Shown: positions 39,554 to 48,873, numbered from the stretch's first letter. The stretch: 64,000 bases of DNA from Ignavibacteria bacterium (GCA_016719565.1 JADJYU010000016.1:57385-121384); one strand, 5' to 3'. Program-made: numbers and translations. Notes: generated by a model not told the origin, from the letters alone.

Positions 39554-41209
39554 TTATTTCGCATATGAAATAGACCTTCTCTCTCTGATCACATTTACTT
39601 TGATCTGTCCGGGATATTCCATTTCTTCCTGGATCCTGTGTGCAATGTCTGATGCAAGCTGATCCTGTAATGTATCGTCTATCTTGTCCTGTTCAACAAT
39701 AACCCTTACTTCTCTTCCCGCCTGTATTGCATATGTCTTTACTACTCCTTCAAAAGATTTCGCGATAGTCTCGAGTTTTTCAAGTCTCTTGGAATACGCT
39801 TCAATGGATTCTCTTCTTGCGCCGGGTCTTGCGCCGCTGATGGAATCCGCAGCCTGTACCAGTATTGATATCGGATGTTCCATCGGCATTTCATCGTGAT
39901 GGGCTCCGATTGCATTGCAGATTATCGCATGTTCCTTACATCTTTTTGCAACTTCATATCCGAGTATTGCATGCGGACCTTCGATGTTTCTGTCAATTGT
40001 CTTTCCCATGTCATGAAGCAGTCCGGCTCTCTTAGCCATTTGCGCGTCAAGTCCCAGCTCTGCAGCCATTATACTTGCAAGATGACCTACTTCAATGGAA
40101 TGATGCAGTACATTTTGTCCGTAACTTGATCTGTATTTCATTCTGCCGATGAGTGTGATTATATCTCTGTGAATGCCCTGTATTCCCATCTCTATCAATG
40201 TATTCTCACCGACTCTGATCAGCTCTTCTGTAAGTTCCTTCTGAACTTTCTCGACTATCTCCTCTATTCTTGCCGGGTGGATACGGCCGTCAGCTATCAG
40301 TCTTTCCATTGATACTCTTGCAACTTCTCTTCTGAACGGATCAAATCCCGAAATAATAATCGCTTCAGGAGTATCATCAACAATTATATCAACTCCTGTC
40401 ACTGCTTCAAACGCTCTGATATTTCTTCCTTCTTTTCCTATGATCCTGCCTTTTAGTTCATCAGAATTTATCTGAAGTACGCTGACCGTTGTTTCAACTG
40501 AATGATCAGATGCAGTTCTCTGAATGGACTGAATAATAATATTCTTGGAAATTCTGTTTGATTCAAGTTTAGTTTCCTCTCTGATCTCCTGGATCTTCTG
40601 AGCTGATTCGAGCTTTGCGTCATTGATCAGAGTTTCAAACAAAAGCTTTTTGGCTTCTTCTTCTGATAAACCTGAAATTCTCTGAAGTTTGTTTCTCTGT
40701 TCTTCGAGGATCTCTTCATTTGCCCTGATAAGTTTTTCTGATTCGGTTATTTTAAATTCAGCTTCCTTGGTTTTAGATTCGTTTATTTCAATTGCTTTCT
40801 GAAGTTTACTTTCTGTTTTTATTAGTTCGCTCTTGGCAGTTTCGAATTTATCGAGTTCAAGTTTTAATTTCTTTTCATCTGCAACTACTTCCTTTTCCCT
40901 TATCTTAACTTCTTCTTCATGCTGCTGCTTTTTCTTGAGGAATTCATCTTTAACCTCCAGAAGTTTTTCCTTCTTTAAATTTAAAGTTGCTTTTTCCGCA
41001 TCTGATAATATTTCTTTCGATCTTTTTTCTGCGCTTTCTATTTTATCTTTAGCTTTTGATTCGGCATCGGATAAAATTTTCTTTGCCACGTTATCAGCGC
41101 CTTCGATTTTTATTTTATTTGACCGTGAGTTTATATACCATCCCAGGAAAAATGTTATAAGGCAAAGCGCTACAAGCACCGGCAGTAATATGTATAATTC
41201 CAGATCCAT
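39554..41209 (-). CDS. rny: Ribonuclease Y
   Basis: 551 residues with the full RNase Y order: an N-terminal membrane helix (about 5-25), a long Lys/Glu-rich coiled coil (about 35-200), the KH domain (GRIIGKEGRNIRAFEAVTGV) and the HD domain with HSIEVGHLA and AGLLHDMGK, His-Asp being the metal ligands. The C-terminal domain ends MEYPGQIKVNVIRERRSISYAK. It is a membrane-bound endoribonuclease for mRNA turnover. A structured RNA gene and zapA lie just upstream on the same strand. Confidence 0.97.
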   Translation of the reverse strand: MDLELYILLPVLVALCLITFFLGWYINSRSNKIKIEGADNVAKKILSDAESKAKDKIESAEKRSKEILSDAEKATLNLKKEKLLEVKDEFLKKKQQHEEEVKIREKEVVADEKKLKLELDKFETAKSELIKTESKLQKAIEINESKTKEAEFKITESEKLIRANEEILEEQRNKLQRISGLSEEEAKKLLFETLINDAKLESAQKIQEIREETKLESNRISKNIIIQSIQRTASDHSVETTVSVLQINSDELKGRIIGKEGRNIRAFEAVTGVDIIVDDTPEAIIISGFDPFRREVARVSMERLIADGRIHPARIEEIVEKVQKELTEELIRVGENTLIEMGIQGIHRDIITLIGRMKYRSSYGQNVLHHSIEVGHLASIMAAELGLDAQMAKRAGLLHDMGKTIDRNIEGPHAILGYEVAKRCKEHAIICNAIGAHHDEMPMEHPISILVQAADSISGARPGARRESIEAYSKRLEKLETIAKSFEGVVKTYAIQAGREVRVIVEQDKIDDTLQDQLASDIAHRIQEEMEYPGQIKVNVIRERRSISYAK

Positions 41210-41327
41210 AATTTATTTATAATCCTCCGTTACAAAGTTTGTGTTATTAGAAATACTGTCTGTTATTTTAATTTAATTTAATGTCAGATTCAAATTTTAT
41301 TCTATTTGGAAAATATCCTGACAGAAT

Positions 41328-41565
41328 AAAAAAAACCGCTTCAGACGGGTACATAGCGCAAAGGTATAAAGAAACCTTTCCTATCATACGGTGGGTGGTG
41401 CCAGAATGTCTTTTGCTTCCACTGATCGCTATTGATACTTATTCAGCATCAGCGATTCCGCGTTAAGCGGATGAGGCCTGTAATTGACATTGTCCGAGCT
41501 TACCTCCCATATAGTTAAACCTGTTGGTTTTTTATAATGTTTGACTATTGAGTCTGAGCGGTTTT
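41328..41565 (-). ncRNA. ssrS: Structured small RNA between zapA and rny, probably 6S RNA
   Basis: On the minus strand, the bases complementary to 41552-41565 (AAAACCGCTCAGAC at the RNA 5' end) pair with GTCTG-A-AGCGGTTTT near the 3' end, which runs into eight U residues at 41328-41335. Inside are further long-range pairs (GGGAGGT with ACCACCC, AATGTC with GACATT), a terminal CCGC/GCGG hairpin and a second hairpin (ATCGCT/AGCGAT). About 238 nt, a rod with internal bubbles. Its place between zapA and rny matches where I recall 6S RNA in this phylum. No long ORF fits. 6S identity is inference; the structure is directly visible. Confidence 0.6.
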
Positions 41566-41604
41566 AATAACCTTATAATTATGTAAAGAACGTAGTTTCT
41601 GATT

Positions 41605-41904
41605 TCACAAATTATCTTCGATCGCTTCGCTGATTGAATTGGCTTTTGAGATTAATTCATCAAGCAGATCTGTATAATCCTTTTCAAGGTTTGTTTTTAT
41701 ATCCTTCTCCTTGAAATACTCCTCTGCTATATTCAATGCTGAAACAACCGCAATAGTTTCCTCAGATTGATTTGGCGATTCGCTGTTAAGCCGGTTCATG
41801 ATACCGTCAACGTAATCCGATATCCTTTCCACTTTTTCAGCGCTGTCTCCCTGCAGATTATATTCATTATTGAATATTTTAACTCTTATTTCCTTTTGGC
41901 TCAT
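41605..41904 (-). CDS. zapA: Cell division protein ZapA
   Basis: I start at the internal Met (MSQKEIRVKIFNNEYNL), which is the usual ZapA N-terminus; an upstream ATG at 41916 adds four residues. About 99 residues. The N-terminal globular part is followed by VDGIMNRLN, then ALNIAEEYFK and a C-terminal coiled coil (LEKDYTDLLDELISKANS). ZapA binds and bundles FtsZ at the division site. It lies between a coiled-coil protein gene and the small RNA, in the order pheT - coiled coil - zapA - RNA - rny. Confidence 0.88.
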   Translation of the reverse strand: MSQKEIRVKIFNNEYNLQGDSAEKVERISDYVDGIMNRLNSESPNQSEETIAVVSALNIAEEYFKEKDIKTNLEKDYTDLLDELISKANSISEAIEDNL

Positions 41905-41964
41905 CTTTCCAATCAATAATGATTAATGCAATTTGTGAAATTAAAAACTGTTGTGTCAAACATT

Positions 41965-42351
41965 TTACGCATCTCTGAATTCCTCTCCGTTATCGTATTG
42001 ATCTAAATGTGTATCTATTCGTGTAATTAAATCCTTTATTCTCGATTTTGCAAGATCTTTGTCCTTTAAAGATATTTTGTTATCACCTGAATTTAAAATC
42101 AGGTTTTTTAATTCAGAATTTTCTTTATCCTTATTTATCAGCTCTGTGTTAAGTTTAGTCTGCTGTAACTTCAGATCGGAAATTTTTAAATTTAAATTCT
42201 TTACGTTTTCCTTAAGTAAGTTATTTTCATTTTTCAGGTCCTTATATTTGGAGATCATTAATTTGATCCTTGAAAAAAGGTCATCAAGAGAAATTCTCAG
42301 TGTATTTTTCTGATCCTTAAAATATTCCTTGATGTTGTCCTGATTGTTCAA
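41965..42351 (-). CDS. Coiled-coil protein, possible division-associated partner
   Basis: 128 residues, almost entirely predicted coiled coil from about 12 to 95 (LKNENNLLKENVKNLNLKI and LKLQQTKLNTELINKDKEN), with a short acidic C-terminus. No enzyme motif, signal or membrane segment. It sits between pheT and zapA, a position often taken by an unnamed coiled-coil protein in this group, so a role near ZapA is plausible but unproven. I do not recognise a named family. Confidence 0.75.
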   Translation of the reverse strand: MNNQDNIKEYFKDQKNTLRISLDDLFSRIKLMISKYKDLKNENNLLKENVKNLNLKISDLKLQQTKLNTELINKDKENSELKNLILNSGDNKISLKDKDLAKSRIKDLITRIDTHLDQYDNGEEFRDA

Positions 42352-42363
42352 ATTTATGAATTT

Positions 42364-44777
42364 TTATTGTGATCTTATCTCAGCGTTAAGTTTGTTTTTA
42401 AGATCCTGAATTACTTTATCCATCGCTGCTGAAATTTCCCTGTCCGTTAAAGTCTTTTCATCTGACGAAAATTCCATACTGAAAGCAAGGCTTTTCTTGC
42501 CTTCTTCAATCTTATCTCCTGTATAAATGTCAAACAGCTCCAGTCTGCTGAGCAGTCCTTTTCCGCTTTTTAAGATCTGGTCATTTACATCTTTAAATGG
42601 TAAATCCCTGTCAATTAATACGGCAAGATCTCTTTTTACCTTAGGAAATTTTGATATCTCTTTATATAAAATTTTCCTGAAAGAATGCTTTAAAATTTTA
42701 TTCAGACAAAATTCAGCAATAAAAACGTCAGAATCAATCTCAAATTCTTTCTTACGTTTGTTATCTGCTTTATATATAGCGGTGATGTTATCTTTATTTA
42801 AACTTATATCTATTCTGACACCGTCTATACTCTTGTTATAATGATAATTTAATTCAGACTTGCCAATATTTAAATTTAACAGCAGCATTTCAGCTTCTCC
42901 TTTAATATCAAAAAAATTAAACTCATCATCATTGCCATATATGGCGGGTATATCTCTTTTGCCCGAAAGCGCCATTATCAGTTTTGTCTCTTCAGTAAAT
43001 TCACCTCCGGTGTCACGGTAAACTTTTCCTGCTTCAAAAAATTTCAGCGATATGTCTTTACCGCTGTTGTTAAAGTTGCTTTTTATCACACCCAGCATTC
43101 CCGGTAAAAGCCCGGTTCTCAATGTATTCATTTCCGCAGAAACAGTATTCTCAATTTTCACTCCGGCTGAATTACCGGTGATATCCTGATTTACAGAATT
43201 ACCGTCTGTCATCGGAGAGGTAAGTATCTGATTAAATCCGCGCCCGGTAAGATAATCATTAACTGATCTCATTAGTCTGTGATCACTGTCGTCTATCAGC
43301 GATGAGTTTTCTGTATTCACATTGAAATTGTATTTTGCCGGAATATTATCATATCCGTAAAGTCTTGCAATCTCTTCTATCAGATCCGGTTCCCTGAAAA
43401 TATCCTGTCTCCTGAATTCGGGAATTTGAAAATATAACATTTCACCGTCTTCACGTAAAAAATTAATTTCGATCTTTCCCAGTAATTCAATAATTTGCTC
43501 CTTTGTAAGTGTAATTCCTAAAAGTGCACATGTTTTGGAAACTCTCACGCCTGCTTCAAGAGCCGGAAATTTTTCCGGGTAAACATCATACAGACCGGCT
43601 GAGATCTTTCCTTCTGCGATCTCTGAAATTAATGTTGAGGCTCTGTCGCTTGCATATTTTACAATATCAATATCTACGCCTCTTTCAAATCTCTGTGAAG
43701 CATCAGTCTGCAGCCCGAGCCGCTTGGAATTTTTCCTTATACTGACAGGATCAAAATACGCCGACTCCAGAAATACATTTTTTGTCTCGTTTGTTATTTC
43801 AGAATATTCCCCTCCCATCACTCCCGCTATTCCCGAATATCCTTCACCGTCACAGATCATAAGTGAAGCTGAGTTAAGTTTTCTTTCTTTGGAATCCAGT
43901 GTTGTAAAACTGTCGCCTTCATTTGCAGTTCTTACAATAATTTTATTCCCGCAGATCTTGTCATAATCGAATGCATGCAGCGGCTGACCGGTTTCCATCA
44001 TTACGTAATTTGTTATATCGACAATGTTATTCCTCGGTCTGAGTCCGATAGCTGTAAGTCTGTTCTTTAGCCAGTCAGGTGATTCCTTGATATTAACATT
44101 TTTTATAACTCTGCCTGTAAACCTTTTGCAAAGATCATTATTCTCAATTTCAATTGAGATAAGCTCATCAGTCTTTTCAGCGCTTTCTTTAAGATCCGTT
44201 CCGGGAAATTTTATTTTTTTACCATAGATAGCTGCAATTTCGCGTGCAATACCAAAGTGAGAAAACAGATCGCCGCGGTTTGGAGTAATGCCGATATCAA
44301 ATACTACATCGTTCATGCCGGAGATCTCAGCAAAAGGAGTTCCGTTTTTAGCGTCGGTCTGCAATACCATAATGCCGTCATGATCGTCAGAAATGTTCAG
44401 CTCTTTTGCCGAACAGATCATTCCTTCGGAGAGCTCTCCGCGTATTTTTGATCTTTTAATTTCAAATCCTCCGTCCGGAATTACAGCGCCTGTCTTTGCG
44501 ACACAGACTTTCTGACCTTTCTCCACGTTCGGAGCACCGCACACAATGTTCAGTATCTCTTCACCGGAGTCTACCTTACAAACTGAAAGTTTATCGGCAT
44601 TCGGATGCTTTTCTTTTCCAGAACTTCTCCGATGACAAATTTATTAAATTTAACGCTCTCATCCTGAACTGATTCTATATCAAGACCGGTTGCGGTCATT
44701 TTGTCAGTAAGAGATTCTAAAGATTCGTATTGAAATCCGGGGATATATTCCTTTATCCAGTTTAAACTAATTTTCAT
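42364..44777 (-). CDS. pheT: Phenylalanine-tRNA ligase beta subunit, one frameshift
   Basis: On the minus strand, MKISLNWIKEYIPG starts at 44777. The frame is lost near 44605: after IGEVLEK the correct continuation HPNADKLSVCKV is in another frame, then IVCGAPNVEKGQ runs to the stop at 42364. About 804 residues in all. Landmarks: EMF-like N-terminus, B3/B4 (DIGITPNRGDLFSHFGIARE, NIVDITNYVM, GQPLHAFDYDKI), B5, and the C-terminal anticodon-binding domain ending DLKNKLNAEIRSQ. PheT is essential and pheS is not in the window, so this break is almost certainly a sequence error. Confidence 0.92.
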
Positions 44778-44908
44778 AGTCAGCAATATACTTATTCATA
44801 AAGGGAGTTTAAATATAGTTCTCCGGTATTTTGCTGATTCCGGAAATATTTTTTTTAAAATATTAATAAACTGCTTACCTTACTTAAGATTAATTAAATT
44901 TTAAACAC

Positions 44909-44941
44909 AAAAAAAGCCCGGATCATTAATGACCCGGGCTT
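44909..44941 (-). terminator. Rho-independent terminator of the lysine-rich gene
   Basis: GCCCGG (44916-44921) and CCGGGC (44934-44939) form the core of a longer stem around ATTAATG. On the minus strand it runs into seven U residues (44909-44915). It lies 20 bp after the lysine-rich gene. Confidence 0.88.
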
Positions 44942-44961
44942 CTTATTCTATATTAGATTTT

Positions 44962-45426
44962 TTATTCGCCGTCTTTTTTCGGCTCTTTTCTGAAATTTTC
45001 TACAGGTTTATCTTCACTTCTTTTGTATTCTCTCGATCCGTCGCTTCCTGAATCATATGTTTTCGGCGGAGTGTAAGTACCTGTATTGTATGTTCTGGAA
45101 GAATTACTGCTTCTCTTTTTCTTTTTAGAGCTGTATTTCTTTCCTTTTTTCTTTTTAGATCCTTTCTTCTTTGAAGTTTTCTTTTTAGAAGATTTCTTTT
45201 TGTTTGATTTTTTCTTTGTAGATTTCTTCTTTCCTGAAGAAGTTTTCTTTTTCTTGGAGCTCTTCTTCTTGGGACCTTTCTTTTTTGTGTTTTTTTTCTT
45301 TTTACTTTGATTCAGATCTTCAATTTTACTCTGCGATTTTGCATTTAATTCAGAGATCGTACCAATTGTACCGAAAAAAGTAAAAACAAATAAAAAAGAT
45401 AATATGAATAATGATCTTTTTGACAT
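44962..45426 (-). CDS. Secreted lysine/serine-rich low-complexity protein
   Basis: 154 residues. A clear signal peptide (LFILSFLFVFTFFGTIGTI) is followed from about residue 42 to 106 by an almost uninterrupted run of Lys in groups of two to four broken by Ser, Thr and Gly (for example KKKSSKKKTSKKKGSKKK). The last 45 residues are Ser/Thr/Pro-rich and charged. The mature chain is extremely basic. No known domain. It could bind anionic polysaccharide, lipid A phosphates or extracellular DNA; this is inference. The gene has its own terminator. Confidence 0.78.
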   Translation of the reverse strand: MSKRSLFILSFLFVFTFFGTIGTISELNAKSQSKIEDLNQSKKKKNTKKKGPKKKSSKKKKTSSGKKKSTKKKSNKKKSSKKKTSKKKGSKKKKGKKYSSKKKKRSSNSSRTYNTGTYTPPKTYDSGSDGSREYKRSEDKPVENFRKEPKKDGE

Positions 45427-45542
45427 GCTTTTCTCCTTTTTTAATTTATGTCAGGTCAAAACTAATTCATTCAAGTCTAAAGTTCAATTCATTTTTTAAC
45501 TTTTTTAAATAAACTTCAATTCATATTTTACTTTAACTATTT

Positions 45543-46634
45543 ATGACAATAAGCAATAATAAAAAGACAGTTGTAATTGCAATGAGCGGGGGAGTTGATT
45601 CGTCCGTCGCCGCTGCATTACTTAAAAATGAAGGTTATAATCTCATCGGAATTACAATGAAGACCTGGGGATATGATGACTTTCCGGAAAAGGATTCCGG
45701 CTGCTGTTCACTCGAGACTATATACAGCGCGAGAAATGTCGCGCAGAATCTGGGTTTCAGTCATTATACTCTGGACTTTACAGAGAAATTTAATGATATC
45801 GTAATAAACAATTTCATTTCTGAATATCTTAAAGGAAATACTCCAAATCCGTGTGTGCTTTGTAACAAATCCATTAAATGGGGAGCGCTTCTGGAAAAAG
45901 CTGAATCGCTCGGAGCCGACTATCTGGCAACCGGTCATTATGCAAAAATAAAATTTGACAAAACCAATAACAGGTATAATGTCTCCGAAGCTGCAGATAA
46001 AAAAAAGGATCAGTCATACGCTTTATGGCGTGTCTCGCAGTATGCGCTAAGCAAGACGATCTTTCCGCTCGGGGGATATACAAAATCTGAGATCAGAAAA
46101 CTCGCTCATGAAATGGATCTCAAGCCGGCCGATACTCCGGATTCGCAGGAAATTTGTTTCGTACCGAATAATAATTACAGGGATCTTATACAGATCCGGC
46201 TTCCCGGTCTGAATGAAAGTATCTCAGGCGGGGATCTGATCTACAATAATGAAAAAGTCGGAACACATAAAGGTTATCCTTATTATACAATCGGTCAGAG
46301 AAGAGGTCTGAACTTCGCTTTCGGAAAAAGACTGTATGTCTCAAAAATCGATGCGGAAAAAAATCAGGTCCATATCGACGATGAGGAAAGTCTTTACAGT
46401 TCGGAATTTACAGTAAAGGATATAAATCTTATGACCACGGATAAACTCATTTCACCAATTAAGGCGGATGTAAAGATAAGATACAACGGCGTTGGATACA
46501 GCGCTTTACTTGAACAATTATCAGATGATGAAATACTCGTCCGGTTCGACAATCCCCAGAAAGCCGTAACCCCGGGACAGTCGGCGGTGTTTTATTCGGG
46601 AGAGGATGTGATAGGAGGAGGAATAATAAAATAA
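45543..46634 (+). CDS. mnmA: tRNA-specific 2-thiouridylase
   Basis: 363 residues. The PP-loop SGGVDSS is at 15-21, the first catalytic cysteine at Cys104 in NPCVLCN and the second at Cys205 in SQEICFVPN. Further blocks are GADYLATGHYAKI and YTIGQRRGLNFAFG, and the C-terminal beta-barrel ends QSAVFYSGEDVIGGGIIK. It thiolates U34 of Lys, Glu and Gln tRNAs. It starts 117 bp from the divergent lysine-rich gene. Heptamer repeats begin immediately after the stop. Confidence 0.96.
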   Translation: MTISNNKKTVVIAMSGGVDSSVAAALLKNEGYNLIGITMKTWGYDDFPEKDSGCCSLETIYSARNVAQNLGFSHYTLDFTEKFNDIVINNFISEYLKGNTPNPCVLCNKSIKWGALLEKAESLGADYLATGHYAKIKFDKTNNRYNVSEAADKKKDQSYALWRVSQYALSKTIFPLGGYTKSEIRKLAHEMDLKPADTPDSQEICFVPNNNYRDLIQIRLPGLNESISGGDLIYNNEKVGTHKGYPYYTIGQRRGLNFAFGKRLYVSKIDAEKNQVHIDDEESLYSSEFTVKDINLMTTDKLISPIKADVKIRYNGVGYSALLEQLSDDEILVRFDNPQKAVTPGQSAVFYSGEDVIGGGIIK

Positions 46635-46769
46635 ATGTCAAATGTCAAATTTCAAATAAAGAGCATTTTACAATTATCAATTATCAATTTACAATTTACA
46701 ATTAATTATTAACTACTAACTACTAACTATTAACTATTAACTATTAACTACTAACTATTAACTATTTAT
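46635..46769 (+). repeat. Drifting heptanucleotide tandem repeats
   Basis: The gap between mnmA and pta is built largely of 7-bp words in register: ATGTCAA twice, ATTTCAA, then after a short break TATCAAT twice, TTACAAT twice, TAATTAT, and eight copies of TAACTAC or TAACTAT. Word sequence drifts while the period stays 7. It resembles short tandemly repeated repetitive sequences known from cyanobacteria and seen in Bacteroidetes intergenic DNA. It runs into the 5' end of pta. Confidence 0.85.
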
Positions 46770-47731
46770 TTAAGCTTCTGTTAGACCGTAGCCGGCAAAA
46801 AAAGAAAACAATAATTTTTCCGGAGTCGGGCGATGAAAGGGTTTTAAAAGCTGTTAGGAAAATTCTGAAAGAGAATGCTGCGAAAGTTATTTTAATTGAT
46901 AACGGAAGCAGTGAACTGAAAAAATTATCTGACCATAAAGATCTGCTGATAATTGACAGTGTATTCAGCTCTCAGTTTTTAAAAGACTATCATAACATCC
47001 GGTCTGCGAAAAAAAAGGAACATAAATTCATTCAGTCGGAAATTGAAATTAGTGATCCGCTTACATTCGGCTGTATGCTGCTTAAAAAAAATTACGCTGA
47101 CGGACTGATCGCGGGAAGTGTTTACAGTACTTCGTCGGTTTTAAGAAATGCTATTTCTGTTATCGGTACGGCGCGGAACTGCAGTTCAGTCTCCTCGTTT
47201 TTTTTATTTACATTTCCTGAAAGGCATGTACACCGTAAAAAGATCATTGCATATGCAGACTGCGGGGTAATCCCTGATCCTGATGCAAATCAGCTTTCAG
47301 ACATTGCAATATCCACTTCGGAAAATTTCAGAAAGCTGACGGGTATCATACCCCGAGTTGCATTTCTATCATTTTCCACAAAAGGCAGCGCAAAGAGTGA
47401 TTCGCTGAATAAAATTACCGAAGCTGTTAAATTAACAAAAAAGAGGAAGCCGAAATTGATAGCAGACGGTGAACTGCAGTTTGACGCTGCATTTAATAAA
47501 GATGTAGCCGGAAGAAAAGACCCTGACGGTATAATAAAAGGAGAAGCAAATGTTTTTATATTTCCTGATCTGAATTCCGGGAACATAGCTTATAAAATAA
47601 CTGAAAGGATTGGCGGAGCTTCTGCAACCGGTCCCGTATTACAGGGACTTTCCAAACCTGTAATGGATCTCTCAAGGGGATGCAGCGCGGAAGATATTTT
47701 TAATATGAGCTTAATTATTTCAAACATATAA
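46757..47731 (+). CDS. pta: Phosphate acetyl/butyryltransferase family protein with no standard start codon
   Basis: The frame is open from 46748 and reads as a PTA/PTB protein from the very edge of the repeats: LLLDRSRQKKKTIIFPESGDERVLKAV, a normal N-terminus. No ATG, GTG or TTG occurs before an internal Met at 47075, so I place the start at ATT 46757 as a best guess (CTG at 46778 is another). Core motifs: YADGLIAGSVYSTSSVLRNA, YADCGVIPDP, KPKLIADGELQFDAAF and ANVFIFPDLNSGNIAYK. About 325 residues, normal for the family. It makes acetyl phosphate (or butyryl phosphate). The start region has evidently been affected by the repeats or by an assembly gap. Confidence 0.78.
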   Translation: MNYLFKLLLDRSRQKKKTIIFPESGDERVLKAVRKILKENAAKVILIDNGSSELKKLSDHKDLLIIDSVFSSQFLKDYHNIRSAKKKEHKFIQSEIEISDPLTFGCMLLKKNYADGLIAGSVYSTSSVLRNAISVIGTARNCSSVSSFFLFTFPERHVHRKKIIAYADCGVIPDPDANQLSDIAISTSENFRKLTGIIPRVAFLSFSTKGSAKSDSLNKITEAVKLTKKRKPKLIADGELQFDAAFNKDVAGRKDPDGIIKGEANVFIFPDLNSGNIAYKITERIGGASATGPVLQGLSKPVMDLSRGCSAEDIFNMSLIISNI

Positions 47732-47745
47732 AATATAAAATTAAT

Positions 47746-48108
47746 ATGAAGAAAACTTTTCATGAACTGTGTGACGATGTAAAAAAGAATATTAAAGAAT
47801 GTACAGTCCGGGATGTAATGGAAATGAAAAAAAATAATGAAGAATTTATTTTAGTTGATATCAGGGAAGATAATGAGTTTGAAAAGGGAAGGATCAAAGA
47901 CGCCATTCATGTCGGAAAGGGAATTATCGAAAGAGATATACATCTTCATGTCGATGAACATGACAGAAAAATAATTTTATACTGCGGAGGCGGATACCGT
48001 TCAGCGATTGCAGCGGAGTCATTACAGAAAATGGGTTATACAAATGTCATTTCAATGGACGGCGGATGGAAAGGATGGAATAAAGAAGAGGGTGAGATTG
48101 AATTGTAA
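47746..48108 (+). CDS. Rhodanese-like domain protein
   Basis: 120 residues, a single rhodanese domain. Structural motifs: EEFILVDIREDNEFEKGRI, AIHVGKGIIERDI and the active-site loop LYCGGGYRSA with catalytic Cys80. No signal peptide, so it is cytosolic. The loop is seven residues, as in sulfurtransferases. It lies 14 bp after pta and is probably co-transcribed. It may transfer sulfane sulfur; a link to MnmA two genes upstream is possible but unproven. Confidence 0.88.
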   Translation: MKKTFHELCDDVKKNIKECTVRDVMEMKKNNEEFILVDIREDNEFEKGRIKDAIHVGKGIIERDIHLHVDEHDRKIILYCGGGYRSAIAAESLQKMGYTNVISMDGGWKGWNKEEGEIEL

Positions 48109-48138
48109 TTTTAACTGATCAATATTAAACTGATTTAA

Positions 48139-48873
48139 TTAAATTCTTTTATCAGTCCTGTTAAGAAAATCCCTGATGAGCTGATCTTTTGTTTCCGTGA
48201 GTTCCTTTGGAGTGCCGAGAAAATATATCTGCCCTTCATGCATCATCGCCACCATATCAGCGACATCATAGACGCTGAATATGTCATGAGTTACAACAAT
48301 AGAAGTTACCTTTAATTTATCACCAAGTTCTTTTATTAGATCATCTATCTGATCACTCATAACAGGGTCGAGACCTGTGGTCGGTTCGTCGTATAAAATA
48401 TACTCGGGATCAGTAGCGAGTGATCTTGCAAGCGATACTCTTTTCTTCATTCCGCCTGAGAGGTCAGAGGGTTTCATATTCTGAATATCCGGAAGACCTA
48501 CCATCTCCAGCTTTTCAGCTACTATACCCGCTATTTCCGCCTTCTTCATTTCTGTATTTTCTGTCAGCGCAAGACCGATATTTTCTTCCACATCCATTGA
48601 ATCAAAAAGCGCAGCTCCCTGGAACAGAAATCCGAATCGTTTTCTTAATTCATAAATTTCCTTCTTGCTCATCTTTGTAATATCTTTTCCTTCAATTAGC
48701 ACTTCGCCTTCATCAGGCGTAAGTAGTCCGATAATATGTTTGAGTAATACAGATTTACCGCATCCGCTCCTTCTTATGATCACAAGCGTGATCCCGTCTT
48801 CAATAGTACGATTCACGCCACGCAGAACTTCATTATTCCCGAAACTCTTTCTAAGATTTTTTATCTCTATCAT
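48139..48873 (-). CDS. MlaF-type ABC transporter ATPase, altered Walker A
   Basis: 245 residues from the Met in MIEIKNLRKSFG; the frame extends 20 residues upstream but without conservation. Signature LSGGMKKRVSLARSLA and Walker B ILYDEPTTGLDP are intact, as are FLFQGAALFDSMDV and VVTHDIFSVYDVADMVAMM. Walker A reads RRSGCGKS, with Arg34 where the first Gly of GxxGxGKS is expected. MlaF-type ATPases drive phospholipid transport between membranes with MlaE and MlaD, neither of which is near. Its upstream side holds only repeat DNA, so it is an orphan here. Confidence 0.88.
   Translation of the reverse strand: MIEIKNLRKSFGNNEVLRGVNRTIEDGITLVIIRRSGCGKSVLLKHIIGLLTPDEGEVLIEGKDITKMSKKEIYELRKRFGFLFQGAALFDSMDVEENIGLALTENTEMKKAEIAGIVAEKLEMVGLPDIQNMKPSDLSGGMKKRVSLARSLATDPEYILYDEPTTGLDPVMSDQIDDLIKELGDKLKVTSIVVTHDIFSVYDVADMVAMMHEGQIYFLGTPKELTETKDQLIRDFLNRTDKRI

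Noticed and set aside
40833..41222. Open frame antisense to the rny coiled coil
   Set aside because: Ser/Phe-rich shadow produced by Lys/Glu codons; no start context or family.
42364..44777. Programmed frameshift in pheT
   Set aside because: No slippery site plus structure is evident and pheT is normally uninterrupted. Many other genes show the same kind of break.
45086..45310. Phe-rich open frame opposite the lysine-rich gene
   Set aside because: It is the complement of AAG/AAA lysine codons (TTT/CTT giving Phe and Leu). The minus-strand frame has a signal peptide and a terminator.
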